Shown here piece by piece: positions 42,250 to 53,914 of a stretch of 64,000 nucleotides of DNA. The notes below the pieces were generated by a model. The model ran no database searches. It had not been told where the DNA came from and saw only the letters and a list, made by a program, of their open reading frames with translations. The first letter of the stretch is position 1. Every line of letters begins with the position of its first letter. The stretch is from Nereocystis luetkeana (lineage: Eukaryota; Sar; Phaeophyceae; Laminariales; Laminariaceae). A program made the translations under genes and the position numbers. The DNA lies in the NCBI GenBank assembly GCA_031213475.1, contig JARUPZ010000034.1, forward strand, positions 4,978,547 through 5,042,546, given 5' to 3'.

Positions 42250-42450
42250 CAGGCGGCCGGGGCTCCCCCCCTTGCACAATGTGGACATGAAAACATCCTT
42301 ATGGAGACATTGAACAATGTAGCACACCACACAAGGTATCGACAACCTCTCAATTCCGTAAGCCTAAAGGTGTGCTACATTGCGCAATGTCTCCACAAGG
42401 AGCTTTAGACGCCCATATTGTGCAAGGGGGGGGTCTCGGCCACCTGTGTC
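42250..42450. mobile_element. Foldback element with arms of about 80 bp
   Basis: ACACAGGCGGCCGGGG, CCTTGCACAATGTGGAC, GGAGACATTGAACAATGTAG and CACACC at the left face reverse complements ending GGCCACCTGTGT at the right. A related core lies at 53605-53740. No TSD resolved. Confidence 0.75.
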
Positions 42451-42529
42451 GTAGCAGGTATTAATGGTAGTTAGTGTAACGACGGTATGGCATAGAGTGA
42501 CCTATATTATTTGCATTTTTGATGAATCT

Positions 42530-43410
42530 CCATGCTCACCCCATGGGACACAATGCCCACGGGCGTCCCTCGGATGCCCCACGGACGACCCACGCGCGAC
42601 CCACGCGCATTCCACAGACACTCCACTACACCGTACAGACATTCCCCGAAGAACACCCCATGGACACTCTACGGGCACACCACGCACACCCCATGGGCGC
42701 CCCATGGGTCCACGCACATCCCACGGACACCCACCGATTGCTGCGGATGCCCCACGGACATCCACCGACTGCTGGCGGATACCCCACGGACACCTCACGA
42801 GCGCGGCACGGCCGCTCCACGGACACCCCATGGGCACCGCACGGACACCCCACGGACGCCCGAGGCATAGCCCGTGGGTGCCCCATGCACAGCCCACTGA
42901 CACCCCGTGGGCATCCCAAGCACACCCCACGGACTCCCCCAAGCACACCCCAGGAACATCCCATGGGCGTCCCAAGTACACCTCAAGAACACCCCAGCAG
43001 CAACATGGGGTGCCCCAAGCACACCCCACGGACACCCCACAAACACCCCACGTGCAACCCACGTGCAGCCCACAGACACCCTACAGCACCCCCCCCCCCG
43101 CCCATGGACACTCCACGGACACCCCATGGTTACATCACGCACACCCCATGGGCGCCCCACGGACACCCTACGGACACCCCACAGATGCCCCACGGATGCC
43201 CCATGGACCCGTCACGCACTACCCACGGACACCCCACGGACACCCCGAGGACGCCTTACGGGCACCCCACGGGCACCCCGTAGACGTCCCAAGCACACCC
43301 CGTGGGCGCCCGATGCGCACGCCACTGGCACCCTATGGGAGCGCCAAGTGTTCGTGGGGTGTCCGTGGGGTGTCGGTGGGGTGCCTGTGGGCAGTCCAGG
43401 GGTAGCCCGT
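42530..43410 (+). repeat. GC-rich minisatellite (CCCCACGGACAC type), strand-switched near 43345
   Basis: Over 800 bp of 12-15-bp units such as CCCCACGGACAC and CCCCATGGGCAC. Several frames on both strands stay open (up to 313 codons, rich in T-P-H-G-H-P). From about 43350 the unit appears inverted (GGGGTGTCCGTGGGG). Most likely a non-coding minisatellite; expression is not shown. Confidence 0.8.
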
Positions 43411-43529
43411 GAAATTTTCATGAAATGCGCCAAGCGATACCCATACAAAAGGCAGCCAATGTAGTGCATACAAAGGGCAACTAATGTAGTGCCGATCGTC
43501 GACAAAATAGGGGCGCAGCCACATGGGCG

Positions 43530-43930
43530 ACTAGAGCGCGAGTAACAAGGCTGCAGCCGCAGGTCTTGCCAGAGAACGATGTTGCCAAACAGGACTGCTG
43601 CCGCTAAAATGTTTCCCAAGAGGGAGTTCGCGTACTGGTTCACCACGATGGAAAAATTCCAGCGTGAGACAAGCCAAATCCATGCCCACTCCTCGGGCGA
43701 ATTGCGGATGCATCTCGACAAGTCTGTATGCAGTCGGAGCTGTTGCCAAAACAGCGTAGCCAAAGCAGGATTGCTGCCACCACAATGACTGCCAAAAGGG
43801 GGATTATTTGTTGCTATGCTGGCTCAGCACGTTGGCGAAAAGGTCGGCGTGACGAGGGAACTCACGCCGACTACCCGGACGAAGTATTAAGTACAGAAGA
43901 AAGGTCGATGTTTCGCAACTAGCCCACCCC
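43530..43930 (+). other. Unassigned region with a short open frame
   Basis: 43579-43788 reads MLPNRTAAAKMFPKREFAYW.. for 69 codons; flanking TTGCCAAA(A)CAG blocks are duplicated at about 43572 and 43741. No family recognised. Confidence 0.15.
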
Positions 43931-44469
43931 TGCCCTACCAGCAGGAGTACCATGTACTAGTAGTAGTATGCTTGTAGCAGTAGGAGTAGTGGAAGCAGTA
44001 CTCTTGTTGTAAGTAATTCCTTTTTCGTATTGGTAGTATAGAGTGGGCTGTGTACGCTGACCTTCTTCGAGGGGCGGGACTGCGTTCTAATGCCACCACA
44101 CCAAGGCACGCACACGCCCTACTTCTTGATCATGTCATGTTAGAAACGCTGCTGCACTTATTTTTGACCCGATACGGAGGGGGCTACCGAGTGGTACAGC
44201 AGTGGTACTATTAGTTAGTGCTCCGGAAAGAAGTATGCAGCCTACTGTACTTCGGTACGAGACAGGGGCGCGTTCTATTCCAGATCTTGGCATGACATTT
44301 TGCGTGTTTTTATCGATAACAGTCAACGGTACTGAACCACGAAAGTGGTGACGTTATACCGAGGTAGTCTATACTTTTTGAGTAGAATGTCACAATCAAC
44401 TCCTCACCACGGATGGCCGGTGTGATGCGCGACGTACTACCACCGCCGTTTCAAGCCAGTACTACGTAC
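43931..44469. other. Unassigned sequence
   Basis: No gene, RNA or repeat family recognised. Confidence 0.4.
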
Positions 44470-45000
44470 AGCAGGTTTGAGACATACTGTGAAGGTGTTA
44501 CCTACTGAGCTATAGGGGTAAAAGATCGATCGATTACCCAGCCCAGGGTGATCTTTGTAACACTTCCCTACCTTTCCTCTCTCGGGTATATGACTCCCGC
44601 CCTCCAGTGTTATATAAGGATTACCCTGGGCTGGGTAATCGATCGGTATTTTACCCCTATAGCTCAGTAAGTAACACCTTCACATTTGACGTCGTCCAGG
44701 TCACGGGTTCGAACCTCACTTCGACCGTTTCTTTTACAGAAACGCTTGCGCTTGCCCACCTAAAAAACGCATCTCCCTGGTTCCCCAGGTAATGAAACGA
44801 AGCGGGTAGATCAGCGTACGGACGTATACGGTTCCGACGCCCCAAAGATCCCGCCGTTTAGAGGGGGGGAGAGTGTTATAAGGATTACCCTGGGCTGGGT
44901 AATCGATCGGTCTTTTACCCCTATAGCTCAGCAAGAAACACCTTCACAGTACTCGACGGATCGATTACCCAGCTCAAGGTAATCCTTACAACAATACCAG
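44470..45000. mobile_element. Family D tRNA-like elements, inverted and tandem
   Basis: GTTATA(TA)AGGATTACCCTG opens a unit at about 44609 that contains CCCCTATAGCTCAGTAAGTA (A-box-like), GGTCACGGGTTCGAACC (B-box) and GGCGGGAT-type distal sequence. A second unit starts at about 44875. An inverted partial unit lies at 44480-44550. Each unit carries the small hairpin GATTACCCTGGGCTGGGTAA. The tRNA-like part has no matching acceptor stem, so it is not a tRNA gene. Confidence 0.75.
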
Positions 45001-45155
45001 GAAAACAGAAATTCGCAACTATACTCCAATCTACCAACCAACATGGAGCAGCACCAAAATCTGTCCCGAAAACACACACACAGACCGGTAGTATTGCACC
45101 GTAAAGAAAGCGTAGGGATGAGCCGAGTACACCCGTATTTACAGGCCCAGCGATG

Positions 45156-45272
45156 TTACGGGGGACCATAGCTAATAGGACCTAAGGCCTACACAAACAC
45201 CAACTGGTACCAGGTATATATTTACCTATTTTACTCACAATATTTCATCCTATTTACTATGGTCCCCCGTAA
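45156..45272. mobile_element. MITE family A copy with CCAGG insertion
   Basis: 117 bp, TTACGGGGGACCATAG to CTATGGTCCCCCGTAA. ACTGGTACCAGGTA (scar at 45208-45216) sits where sister copies have CCTATATA. Confidence 0.87.
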
Positions 45273-45577
45273 TAGTACAGTAGGTAGTAGTAGTCGACTC
45301 AGCCGTACGTACTCCCTGGAACCCTGATATATATGTGGCTAAATTTTAATATTAATAGCTCCTCGTTCGACGCAGAACAGCACGCAATCCGTCCATCATG
45401 TGCCGTGGGGTTGGAGCCCTGCCTGGACGCGGCTTAGGCGGCGAGGACGCAAGAAGGTACATACATTCGTACACCACACCCGTATTTATTTGAGAAGGGT
45501 ATTATGTACCAGGCAGTATGGTCATTGGTCAAGCTGAAGAAGAAGAGTGGTAGTTCAGCAACAACAGAACAGTAGTA
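45273..45577. other. Unassigned sequence
   Basis: No gene or repeat family recognised. Confidence 0.4.
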
Positions 45578-45686
45578 TTAATCCCCATAGAACTCCAGCC
45601 CCGTTTTGGGGACAAGCCGGTCAAATTCCAAGTAATTTGCCCCCAATTGTCCCCAAAACGAGACTGCAGCCCTGAAAGGGTTGATA
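45578..45686. mobile_element. Family C piggyBac-type MITE
   Basis: TTAATCCCCATAGAACTCC to GCAGCCCTGAAAGGGTTGA; the left TTAA is intact, the right one altered. Confidence 0.75.
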
Positions 45687-46328
45687 ATAGCGTTGCTATA
45701 TCGATTTTTAGGCTCGAGGCAGGTTGTTCTATTATAATTAATAGGGAAAAGTCACCGTAATTTAATCGTGTGAAAAAATAAGAAGAAAACAAAACGCGCA
45801 GTACAGCAGTCACTACCCGTCCATTTCCTTGGAACAGCGAAAAATCGTTCGATGCTTCTTTGGAAGTACGTATAGGGGGGAGGGCTTGGCCTTGCTGCGG
45901 CGGGAGCTGGCAGTGTAAAGCAGGGGTAAGAGCGGGGGTATTATGAGATGGGGGGCATGCAGGGGGAAGAGCGGGGGTATTATGAGATGGGGGCATGGGG
46001 TGGAGAGGGAATAATACAGTCAGTACAGGCCCGCCAATAAGAAGGTGCCCAACAAGAACATATCGCTCACGTTTTGGAGAACGCTAAGAAAACTGGGCTA
46101 ACAAAAACGGCTCAGTGGTTAACTCTGTGCACTAATAAATCCTACCTGTGGCATATAATAGTCTACTGTATATATATGCTCGAGGTTGTTTGAAGATGGC
46201 GCCCAAGTAAGAATCTCAGGCTTGCCCAGGTTAGGTGTTACTTGTTGTTGGCGGGCCCATACTGTACCGGCACAGAGGAGAAGCATTGTTGGGAGATATA
46301 TATGGGTATACGACCTTTCCTTTGCGAC
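45687..46328. other. Unassigned sequence
   Basis: A near-duplicate pair AGCGGGGGTATTATGAGATG at about 45931 and 45970. No gene recognised. Confidence 0.45.
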
Positions 46329-46412
46329 AGTAGGAGTACAGTCCCGTTTTAAAGGAAAATTACTTGAGAATTGACTGGTTTGTCCGGACAGCGGGACTGC
46401 AGCCCTAAATGA
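46329..46412. mobile_element. Family C piggyBac-type MITE, diverged
   Basis: GTACAGTCCCGTTTTAAAGG and GGTTTGTCCGGACAGCGGGA, then CTGCAGCCCTAAA. No TTAA left. Confidence 0.6.
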
Positions 46413-46753
46413 TTGATCAGTTACTATACAGTGGGCGCCCGCAGCCAGTTGAGAAAAAAAGTAGGCTCAGATCGGCACGAACAATGAATGGGAAAATGAG
46501 GTTAAGAAACACAGCTCGAAACGGTGAGACTCACTCTACATCCTATAATAATACTGTATACAGCAAGGTCGGAAAAAAAATACCGGTACATTTATTTGAT
46601 GAACAAGTTGACCTTTCTTTCTGAACGACCTTGTACGCGTTGGAACATGCGCCCAGCAGATCCATTATTACCCGCCCAGTTAGCATGACAAAACAGCGGA
46701 TTGTCGTTCGACGCTTTTTGGGAAGAAGTTGGGGGGAAAGGGCTTGGCTCTTG

Positions 46754-46755
<2 letters not shown>

Positions 46756-46791
<36 letters not shown>

Positions 46792-46798
46792 GCAGCAG
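46756..46798 (+). repeat. (CAG)n microsatellite
   Basis: About fourteen CAG triplets with one CAA. The sequence 46413-47159 around it shows no gene. Confidence 0.95.
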
Positions 46799-47159
46799 GT
46801 GACAGGGTAGTAGGTACCTGGTGCAGGGGGGTGGCGGGAAGTTGAAAGATTTTTGATAAAAAGGGGGGTGGTACAAGGTACAAAAGGGATTTCAGCACAC
46901 AGCAGTATACTACATACAGGACATAATATATATATGGTGATTTTTAGTTCAGCCCTCTGACAAAATATATGATACGTGCTCCACTCCAACATGAATCGGA
47001 TATCTTCAAATACCGCAGCATCAGCGAGCAGTAGTCCCTCTTCTTCGATCAGTGTTGATGAGGAATAGGATATATATACGAGGTACTGGTATATAGCTAT
47101 CAATATGAAATGATATGGGGAACGGAAATTGGAAAACGGCTGGCAGCTGGCAGAGAAGC

Positions 47160-47400
<241 letters not shown>

Positions 47401-47542
47401 GTTGAATCAGAGGTCGGGACACTTTGTATCCCTGCCCAGGTCAGTTAGGCAGTATCCTAACATCACTCTGAACCAACAGATATATACAGTATACTCCATG
47501 TACAGCAGTATATAAATATGTATGTATATACTATGTGTTGTT

Positions 47543-47612
47543 TTCCTGCTGTCCAGTTTCGGGGACAAACTATTTCTAATTTGGGTGGTTTGTCCTCAAA
47601 ACGGGACTGCAT
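47543..47612. mobile_element. Family C piggyBac-type MITE, core only
   Basis: GTTTCGGGGACAAACTATTT facing GGTGGTTTGTCCTCAAAACG. Ends lost. Confidence 0.6.
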
Positions 47613-47661
47613 GTATGCACTTCAAAGAGGGTACTCGCGCCTTTCTCCTTTCTTTGCACTA

Positions 47662-47766
47662 TCACGGGGGACCATAGTTAATAGGACCTATGGTATACAC
47701 AAAAACCTATATAGTTACATATGTTTACTCACAATATTTGGTCCTATTAACTATGGCCCCCCTTAG
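47662..47766. mobile_element. MITE family A copy
   Basis: 105 bp, TCACGGGGGACCATAG to CTATGGCCCCCCTTAG, TA on both sides. Confidence 0.87.
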
Positions 47767-48279
47767 TAACAAGAGATATTCACAAGGGGATTCACGTTTC
47801 TTTTTGGTCAAGTTTCGTCAAGCATTCAGCAGGTAGGTATAGTTGGCCTGATTGCTGGTAAGATCTGTGTCAGAAGTCATTCAATGGATTCTGGATCCCC
47901 TTTTTAATGTATGTGAGAATGTAGTAGTGATTGGAGCACAACTCTATGCATTGCCAGATGGCAAATAAAATCAGTTACCAGGAATCAGCTACGAAAAAAT
48001 AATACCATAATTATGTGTACGTGTAGCTTCGTTGGTTTGTGTTTGTTTTTTGGGTTTTAGAACTTCACTCTGTCTCGGTTCCGGGGGCAACGTATAAATA
48101 ACTCGAATTAGAGCGCGATACTTTTCGCAGCGAGAGGTGAAATTTCGCGCAGAGCAAAACGGGAAGTCCATCCATGGAGAGGGGAGTCTACCGATCGCCA
48201 ACCGCCGTACCACAGCAGCACAGACAGGAAACTCGGGGTTACGCCGTTCAAATACATTCACTTTCTGGTAGTCTTTTTT
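47767..48279. other. Unassigned sequence
   Basis: GTATAAATA at about 48090 resembles a TATA box, but no gene follows it. Nothing else recognised. Confidence 0.35.
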
Positions 48280-48400
48280 TAGAACAACACGATAACATCG
48301 TCGGATGGATGGCAAGCATAATAATAAAATAATAACAACGGCAACAACAACAACAACAACTTTTAACAACAACAACAACAACAACAACAACAGCAACAAC
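48280..48400 (+). mobile_element. Family H 3' end grading into AAC repeats
   Basis: GAACAACACGATAACATCGT, CGGATGGATGGCAAGCATAA then AAT/AAC triplets to about 48400. Confidence 0.6.
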
Positions 48401-48497
48401 AAAACTTATTCGGGGAGAGCTGATATACAACGCAGACACATAAGATCCACTGCAACAACGACAACATCAACGAAAAAAAACAACCGACAACCAAGCA

Positions 48498-48529
<32 letters not shown>

Positions 48530-48660
48530 CGGTTGCACCCAAGAAGCATGGGAGGAGCACTCTGCAGTGGTTGCACACTATTAATAATAGAAGCATGGGA
48601 GTACTGGTGCTGTGACTACAACAACAGAACAGCAGCCTCGTAGCTTATCAGGTACGAACT

Positions 48661-48747
<87 letters not shown>

Positions 48748-48751
48748 CATG

Positions 48752-48835
<84 letters not shown>
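48661..48835. repeat. (AAT)n microsatellite
   Basis: About 170 bp of AAT with one interruption near 48747. Confidence 0.97.
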
Positions 48836-48973
48836 TGACACTAATATCTATCGCTACCAAATGATGAGTATATATATGATGAGGAATACCACCGTACATT
48901 ATGTTACTGTCCGAGATACATACAACCAGGTATGAAACCCGTTGTGCAAGGAATCCGCTTGATCGAAAGATAA

Positions 48974-49273
48974 TTGAGTCGCAGCCGGCAGTCCGTGTCG
49001 CCACCGCATCCACGGTCGAATAGAAAGTACGCTTGGGGGCGCAACCATTTCGCGTTTCTCATTTTTTGTATTCTGTCTTTCCTGGGATCAGTGACTGACG
49101 CCTCACCTGTCGACTACGGAGCACGCCGCAGGGCTTTTACGCAGACGGGCGCACGGCACCTACTTACTGTTGTTTGTTGTTGTTCTCACATTAACTCACA
49201 ATTCAATGCAGTCCACCTACTAAAACATACCAGGTATTTTTGTTTGCTCGTACTTCGTGTATACGCGTTGTAG
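48974..49273 (+). CDS. Hypothetical short open frame with a hydrophobic N-terminal segment
   Basis: 99 codons. Residues 25-44 (HFAFLIFCILSFLGSVTDAS) look like a signal peptide or membrane segment. No homologue recognised and no splice or promoter evidence; length is compatible with chance. Confidence 0.15.
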   Translation: MSRSRQSVSPPHPRSNRKYAWGRNHFAFLIFCILSFLGSVTDASPVDYGARRRAFTQTGARHLLTVVCCCSHINSQFNAVHLLKHTRYFCLLVLRVYAL

Positions 49274-49898
49274 TTGTTTCCTGCATGAATGAGGTCATAT
49301 AAAACCCGTAGTGCGCGCGCGATCGAAGCATCGCGCACCGGTTGCAAAGCTGCGCTTCGACCAAATCCTCAATCTCACAGCTGTTGCTGTTGTTGTCGTC
49401 GTTTTTTTCAATCATGAATCTAAATAATACCTGGTTGGTGGAACTGAACTCGCCACGCGTGCAAAACCTTTTTACGTACGTACGTACGTACGTACTCGTA
49501 CACGTGTCATTCTTATCATTATTTTTAGTTTTTTAATAATCGCAATCACTTTTACTTTCCAGCTCTCTGGACACACAAGCCATGGACACAGGTACCTGGT
49601 GTCTTTCCGCCCCCGTCCCCCGTCCCCCCCTCCCGCGCGCTGTGATTGTTGCCTTCATCATTACTATTAATAATGCGACCCCGCGCCCCGCGCAGCATTC
49701 CCCTGCTCGTTGGCTGACTCTCTTTCGTCGAATTCTGTGTACTCACGCTCTGGCGCAATTCATTATACCTGTGTGGTACGACACGTGACATGAAACAGGT
49801 ACAGGGGTATATATCAATATTTGGGATACCTACAATATTAGTATCAGCATTATTCTACAATGTGTGTGTCTGTTCTTCACATTGAACAGCAGTGGTAT
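49274..49898. other. Unassigned sequence
   Basis: ACGT tetranucleotide run near 49475-49492; two GGTA-type scars (about 49224 just upstream, 49590). No gene recognised. Confidence 0.4.
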
Positions 49899-50160
49899 GG
49901 ACGCTGGTTGTGCTGGATGTCGACGGGTAGCAAGAAGAACGGTTTAATGTGTGTGTGTGTTCTTCACATTAAACCGTTCTTTCTACCCGTCGACATCCAC
50001 AGCACAACCAGTGTCCGTGCCGATTCTTCAATCCTAGAAGAGATATCATACAAGTTTTGTGGCCACAAAGCTACGCCACAGAGATACTTTTTTGTTTGTT
50101 TGTTTGTTTACGTACCTGGTATGCAGTAAGCACAGCAGTGGGCAATGCAATGCCATGTCA
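49899..50160. repeat. Dispersed repeat J copy with a hairpin
   Basis: 49899-50016 is a hairpin whose arms of 50-55 bp read GGTTGTGCTGGATGTCGACG and CGTCGACATCCACAGCACAA, with a GT-rich loop. The J body continues to 50160. TACCTGGTA at 50113-50121 replaces the sequence found in the J copies at 61726 and 23430. Confidence 0.8.
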
Positions 50161-50168
50161 TCATACTA

Positions 50169-50273
50169 CTACGGGGGGCCATAGTTAACAGGACCAAATA
50201 TTGCTAGTTAAAATGCTTAAACATATAGGTTTTTATGTATACCATAAGTCCTGCTAACTATGGTCCCCCGTAA
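50169..50273. mobile_element. MITE family A copy
   Basis: 105 bp, CTACGGGGGGCCATAG to CTATGGTCCCCCGTAA, TA on both sides. Confidence 0.9.
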
Positions 50274-50296
50274 TAGATACCTGGTACGACAGAACA

Positions 50297-50632
50297 CGGT
50301 CGCCCCGGTGGTTCAAGTCGAATTCTACTTGTGTTTGAGTCCTGGGTTCGAGCCCCAGGTGGGTCGGACATTTGACTTTATTTTTAATAGCAAAAATAAA
50401 AATAAAAAAGGATTCAGTTGTTGAGAGCGCCTTGCAGCGTGGGTAGGCACAATTCGATGCGAGTCGACGAGGGAAGAAAAGGCTGAAATCTTCTCGCGAT
50501 AAAAATGAAGGCACGTACCGTAGCGGGAAGGGGGGAGAAGAGCCTGCTATGTGACCCCGGATCTGAGTTACGAGTTGGAAGGAAAGAGAGAAGAAGATGT
50601 GCGAAGATAATAAATGGGATGAGCAAAAAAAA
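50297..50632 (+). mobile_element. tRNA-derived SINE, family E
   Basis: Starts CGGTCGCCCCGGTGGTTCAA; GGGTTCGAGCCCCAGGTGGG is the B box. The body includes GAGAGCGCCTTGCAGCGTGG and TCGAGTCGACGAGGGAAG-type sequence, ending GGGATGAGC plus an A-rich tail. Best-preserved head in the window. Confidence 0.88.
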
Positions 50633-50721
50633 AAAGAAAAAAGAACACACACTGGGTGTGTACCTGGTATACTATTAATATTAATATTAACAATTGGTAT
50701 TATAGAAAGAACGGTGTCATG

Positions 50722-50815
50722 TGGACCCTTTTTAGTACCGCAGTCTCGCTCTGGGGACAAAGTACTCATAATTTATGTAGTTTGTCCCCCAAAGGGGACA
50801 GCAGTCCTAAAAAGG
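50722..50815. mobile_element. Family C piggyBac-type MITE
   Basis: CCCTTTTTAGTACCGCAGTC to GACAGCAGTCCTAAAAAGG. Outer TTAA not preserved. Confidence 0.75.
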
Positions 50816-50952
50816 CAGCAACACCACCAATGGCATTACTATTAATACCTAGTACTTCGAGTGTGACACAACGCAGCAGCAGTATTATGCCACTCCGACG
50901 ACATTTCCTTTATCGTAGTTCCACTTTCTGGATGTGGAAAAAAATCGAACGT

Positions 50953-51050
50953 TTAACCCTTTTAGTACCCCGGTCCCGTTTTGGGGACAAACTACTTATA
51001 ATTAGAGTGTTTTGTCCCCCCATATGGGACTGCGGCTCTAAAAGGGTTAA
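50953..51050. mobile_element. Family C piggyBac-type MITE
   Basis: TTAA at both ends; CCCTTTTAGTACCCCGGTCC faces GGACTGCGGCTCTAAAAGGG-type sequence. Among the cleanest copies. Confidence 0.9.
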
Positions 51051-51599
51051 GCGTTATCGTGAATACCAAGCGCTCCTTTTATATTATTATTATTATTATT
51101 ATTATTGACAGACACCCAGGTTGGTGTTAGAGTCAGAGTACGGGTTATTTTAATATCTTCTTCTTTCGGTCGAAGCTATTGATTGATGTGGACTGCTACA
51201 GGAGGAGCTGTTCGGGGTTCAAATGATGACGTTGAAAGGTTGGAGTGTACATGTGTATGCCTATCTATGCCGCACACTACTGTCGGAGTATTTGTTGCAT
51301 CAGTAATTACGACTCGGTCAAAGCTTCCACGAAATGGTTGATAATTACTCCGCACTCCTGCACCCATCACCACTGTTGTAGGTTACGTCTTCATTCCGAG
51401 AAATTTCTCAAGTGATCGGAGTTTCCGAGAATTTACCCAGGTGGTCGGGGTTTCCGATAAATTTCCCAGGTGGTCAGGGTTTCCCAAAACAATGCAAGGA
51501 GGTAGGGGATTAGGGTTATAAGGTCAAGAGTTCAAATTCAAGTAAAAATAAAAATAAAAAATGTTGAACCTGGACCAAGCAAGGCGGAGTTGGGGGTGG
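51051..51599. other. Unassigned sequence
   Basis: TTA triplets near 51080, a 65-codon minus-strand frame at 51176-51373 of protein-like composition but no recognised family, and a tandem GG(T/A)GTTTCC.A.AA(A/T)TT.CCCAGGTGGTC block at 51390-51490. Confidence 0.4.
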
Positions 51600-52085
51600 G
51601 GTGGGTGGGGGGGGGGGGGGGGGGGTGTACTCGATAGGACAGATGTACTCGATCTCATGCATGGCCGTAGTCGTATGACCATAGACCCTCGCATCCCTAC
51701 AATGCCGGGACGGAGCATGTCGGGTTTTCACCGACCAGGCTGACATTGCTTGCACCAAGCGCTGAGCGCCGTGAGGTGTCCGGTGAGTCGCATGAAGGGT
51801 GGGCTGCATCCTACTAAGAACCGCTTTTGAGGCGGACTTGCATATGGACGACAGGTTCAATGAGTTGATTTAATTTCCGGTGTAGGCATTTCCAGAGACA
51901 GCAATGATGGGAGTACCATGTAACTGCCTCTTGGGTGCCTTGCCATACACACACTACGTGTTACGAACAATTCCCTTGTGCGGAGTAAATATTCTTTACC
52001 TCGCACAAATGATCTTACTCGACAACCAGCTGTGGGAGACCGCCAACAAAAAACAAACAAACAAAAAAGCCGGAGGCGGGGGGGG
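51600..52085 (-). mobile_element. Family F copy
   Basis: Poly(G), TGTACTCGATAGGACAGATG, CCTCGCATCCCTACAATGCC, GGGCTGCATCCTACTAAGAA, then GACAACCAGCTGTGGGAGAC up to a poly(G)-rich junction. Confidence 0.8.
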
Positions 52086-52790
52086 GGGGGGGGGTAGGGC
52101 GGGGGGGGAGGAGGGGAGGGAAACGGGGGTAGTCGATATTTGGCGTTGCCGTAGTCGTGTGATCGTAAGACACTCGTATCTGGGGGGGGGGGTGGCGTAC
52201 TCTTATCATGCATGGCCGTAGTCGTATGACAGTAGACCCTCGCGTCCCTGCAATGCCTCATGTATGGAGCACGTCGGGCTATCACCGACCAGCGAGACTT
52301 TGCTTCCACCAGGAGAAGCGCCGCGAGGTATTTTTGCGAGTCGCATGCCATGTCTGTTGAGCTGGATCCTACCAAGAACCTGTTGTGAGGCGGACTTTCT
52401 TGCACATGGGTGGATGACGGCGTCGAATTAATTGATTGATTTTCCGGTGTGGTCACTTCCAGACACAGCAATGACGGGGGGGTACTATGTAACTGCCTCG
52501 TGGATGCCTTACCACAAACACTACCGTGCGTGATACGATAACTCCCCTTGTTTGTGCGGTGTAGAGGGGGTTCCACCCCGCACAAATGATCTCACCCAGG
52601 CCGCCAGTTGCGGCGACCGCCCAAAAAAACAAAAAACGGTTATATATGTATCCACGCGGATGTTGAGCTCACGTAGTTAGCGGCATGTTTAACAGCACCA
52701 CAACAACAGCAGTGTCGTTGCCAACCGACGCCAACCCAACCTATATATTGGGGAGGGGGGGGGGGGGGGGGGCGGGGAGAAAGGGGGGGG
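52086..52790 (-). mobile_element. Family F copy, more diverged
   Basis: After mixed G tracts with a partial copy (52130-52200) come CATGCATGGCCGTAGTCGTA, CTGGATCCTACCAAGAACCT, GGTACTATGTAACTGCCTCG and CCAACCCAACCTATATATTG plus poly(G). It lies head to tail with the copy at 51600-52085. Confidence 0.72.
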
Positions 52791-53315
52791 ACAGAGGAGG
52801 CAATCCCTTGAGTAAATAAATGCGAGGTTCCGACTTGACAACCAGTGGACCCCGGATTGTGCTTTTATTTGAGAAGCACCATACACCCCACTAAGTTAAA
52901 GCTATATAGCAGCCAGCACTGACTGCTAGTTAGCCCAGCGTCCCCTTGTCGAGCGATTGATTGCCGTACCTACGAGGGAACGAGAGGAGGGGTGTTCGTG
53001 TGGGGGTCGCCCAACCTCAGGGCACAGGGCCAACGGGGAATGGGCGGAACTTGAGGCGAGGCGCTTTGGCGTGTGTGTGTGTGTCTCAGCCATGTACGGG
53101 CGTTATCGGCTAGGGACCGTTTTGCAACAACAAAAAGAAAAAGAGGCGTGTTCGTACGTAGGTAGGTCTAAGTTGGAGGGAGACGGACGGACGGACCGTT
53201 TTCCATCATGCACCTACTACTTAGAAGACCAGGGTAACCTCTGGGGATTTTAACCGCGCCGCTTTTATCTTTTTCCCCCAGCGCAACTCGTGGAGGTCTT
53301 TACACAGGTGACCGG
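52791..53315. other. Unassigned sequence
   Basis: No gene or repeat family recognised; a C tract at about 53319 starts the next element. Confidence 0.4.
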
Positions 53316-53560
53316 GACCCCCCCCCCCCCCCCCCCCTTGGTAGGATGCAGCTCAGTCACCCTTCATACGACTCGCCACACACCCCACGGCGCTTCGCGC
53401 TTGGTGCACTAGCAATGTCTGCCTGGTCGGTGAAAACCCCGACATGCTCCGTCCCGGCATTGTAGGGACGCGAGGGTCTATGGTCATACGACTACGGCCA
53501 TGCATGAAATCGAGTACCATGGTACATGCTCTCCTATCGAGTACACCCCCCCCCCCCCGC
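53316..53560 (+). mobile_element. Family F 5'-truncated copy
   Basis: Poly(C), TTGGTAGGATGCAGCTCAGT, GTCTGCCTGGTCGGTGAAAA, TTGTAGGGACGCGAGGGTCT and TATCGAGTACA plus poly(C). Confidence 0.8.
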
Positions 53561-53599
53561 GCGTCTCGAAAGGGATGCGTGCGTGGGTGTGATCAAAAT

Positions 53600-53745
53600 C
53601 ATTGGGGAGACGTTGAACAAACGTAACGCACCATTTCTGAATTATTAGATAGGCGTGCCGCACTGATTTGAGAGTTTTGTCGACACACCTTGTTGTGGCT
53701 TGTGGGGCTTGCTACGTTGTTCAATACTCCACGAGGACGATCTAT
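53600..53745. mobile_element. Foldback element related to 42250-42450
   Basis: GGGGAGACGTTGAACAAACG, TAACGCACC and the facing GGCTTGCTACGTTGTTCAA, TACTCC share the GGAGAC.TTGAACAA..GTAGC core. Confidence 0.5.
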
Positions 53746-53914
53746 TTTTTTCACCCACACTCTGCAGGGGGGGGGGGGGGTGGGGGGCGTCCTGTCCACC
53801 TTTTTGCCCTTACTTAGCGGCAATCCTGACAAGCAGGGGTCACAGAGGGGTCTATATATATACACCCTTCTCTCCCCCCCCCCCCGATATATTTGCTTCA
53901 CGAGGAAATTCACT

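Noticed and set aside
42464-43405. A 313-residue T-P-H-G-H-P protein gene
   Set aside because: Several frames on both strands are equally open because of the repeat unit; kept as a minisatellite, with a check suggested.
44650-44725. tRNA gene at the family D A/B boxes
   Set aside because: B box and part of the A box are good, but the putative acceptor-stem halves do not pair and the same sequence recurs in repeats, so it is tRNA-derived.
50297-50375. tRNA gene at the family E SINE head
   Set aside because: No acceptor-stem pairing and identical heads in other SINE copies.
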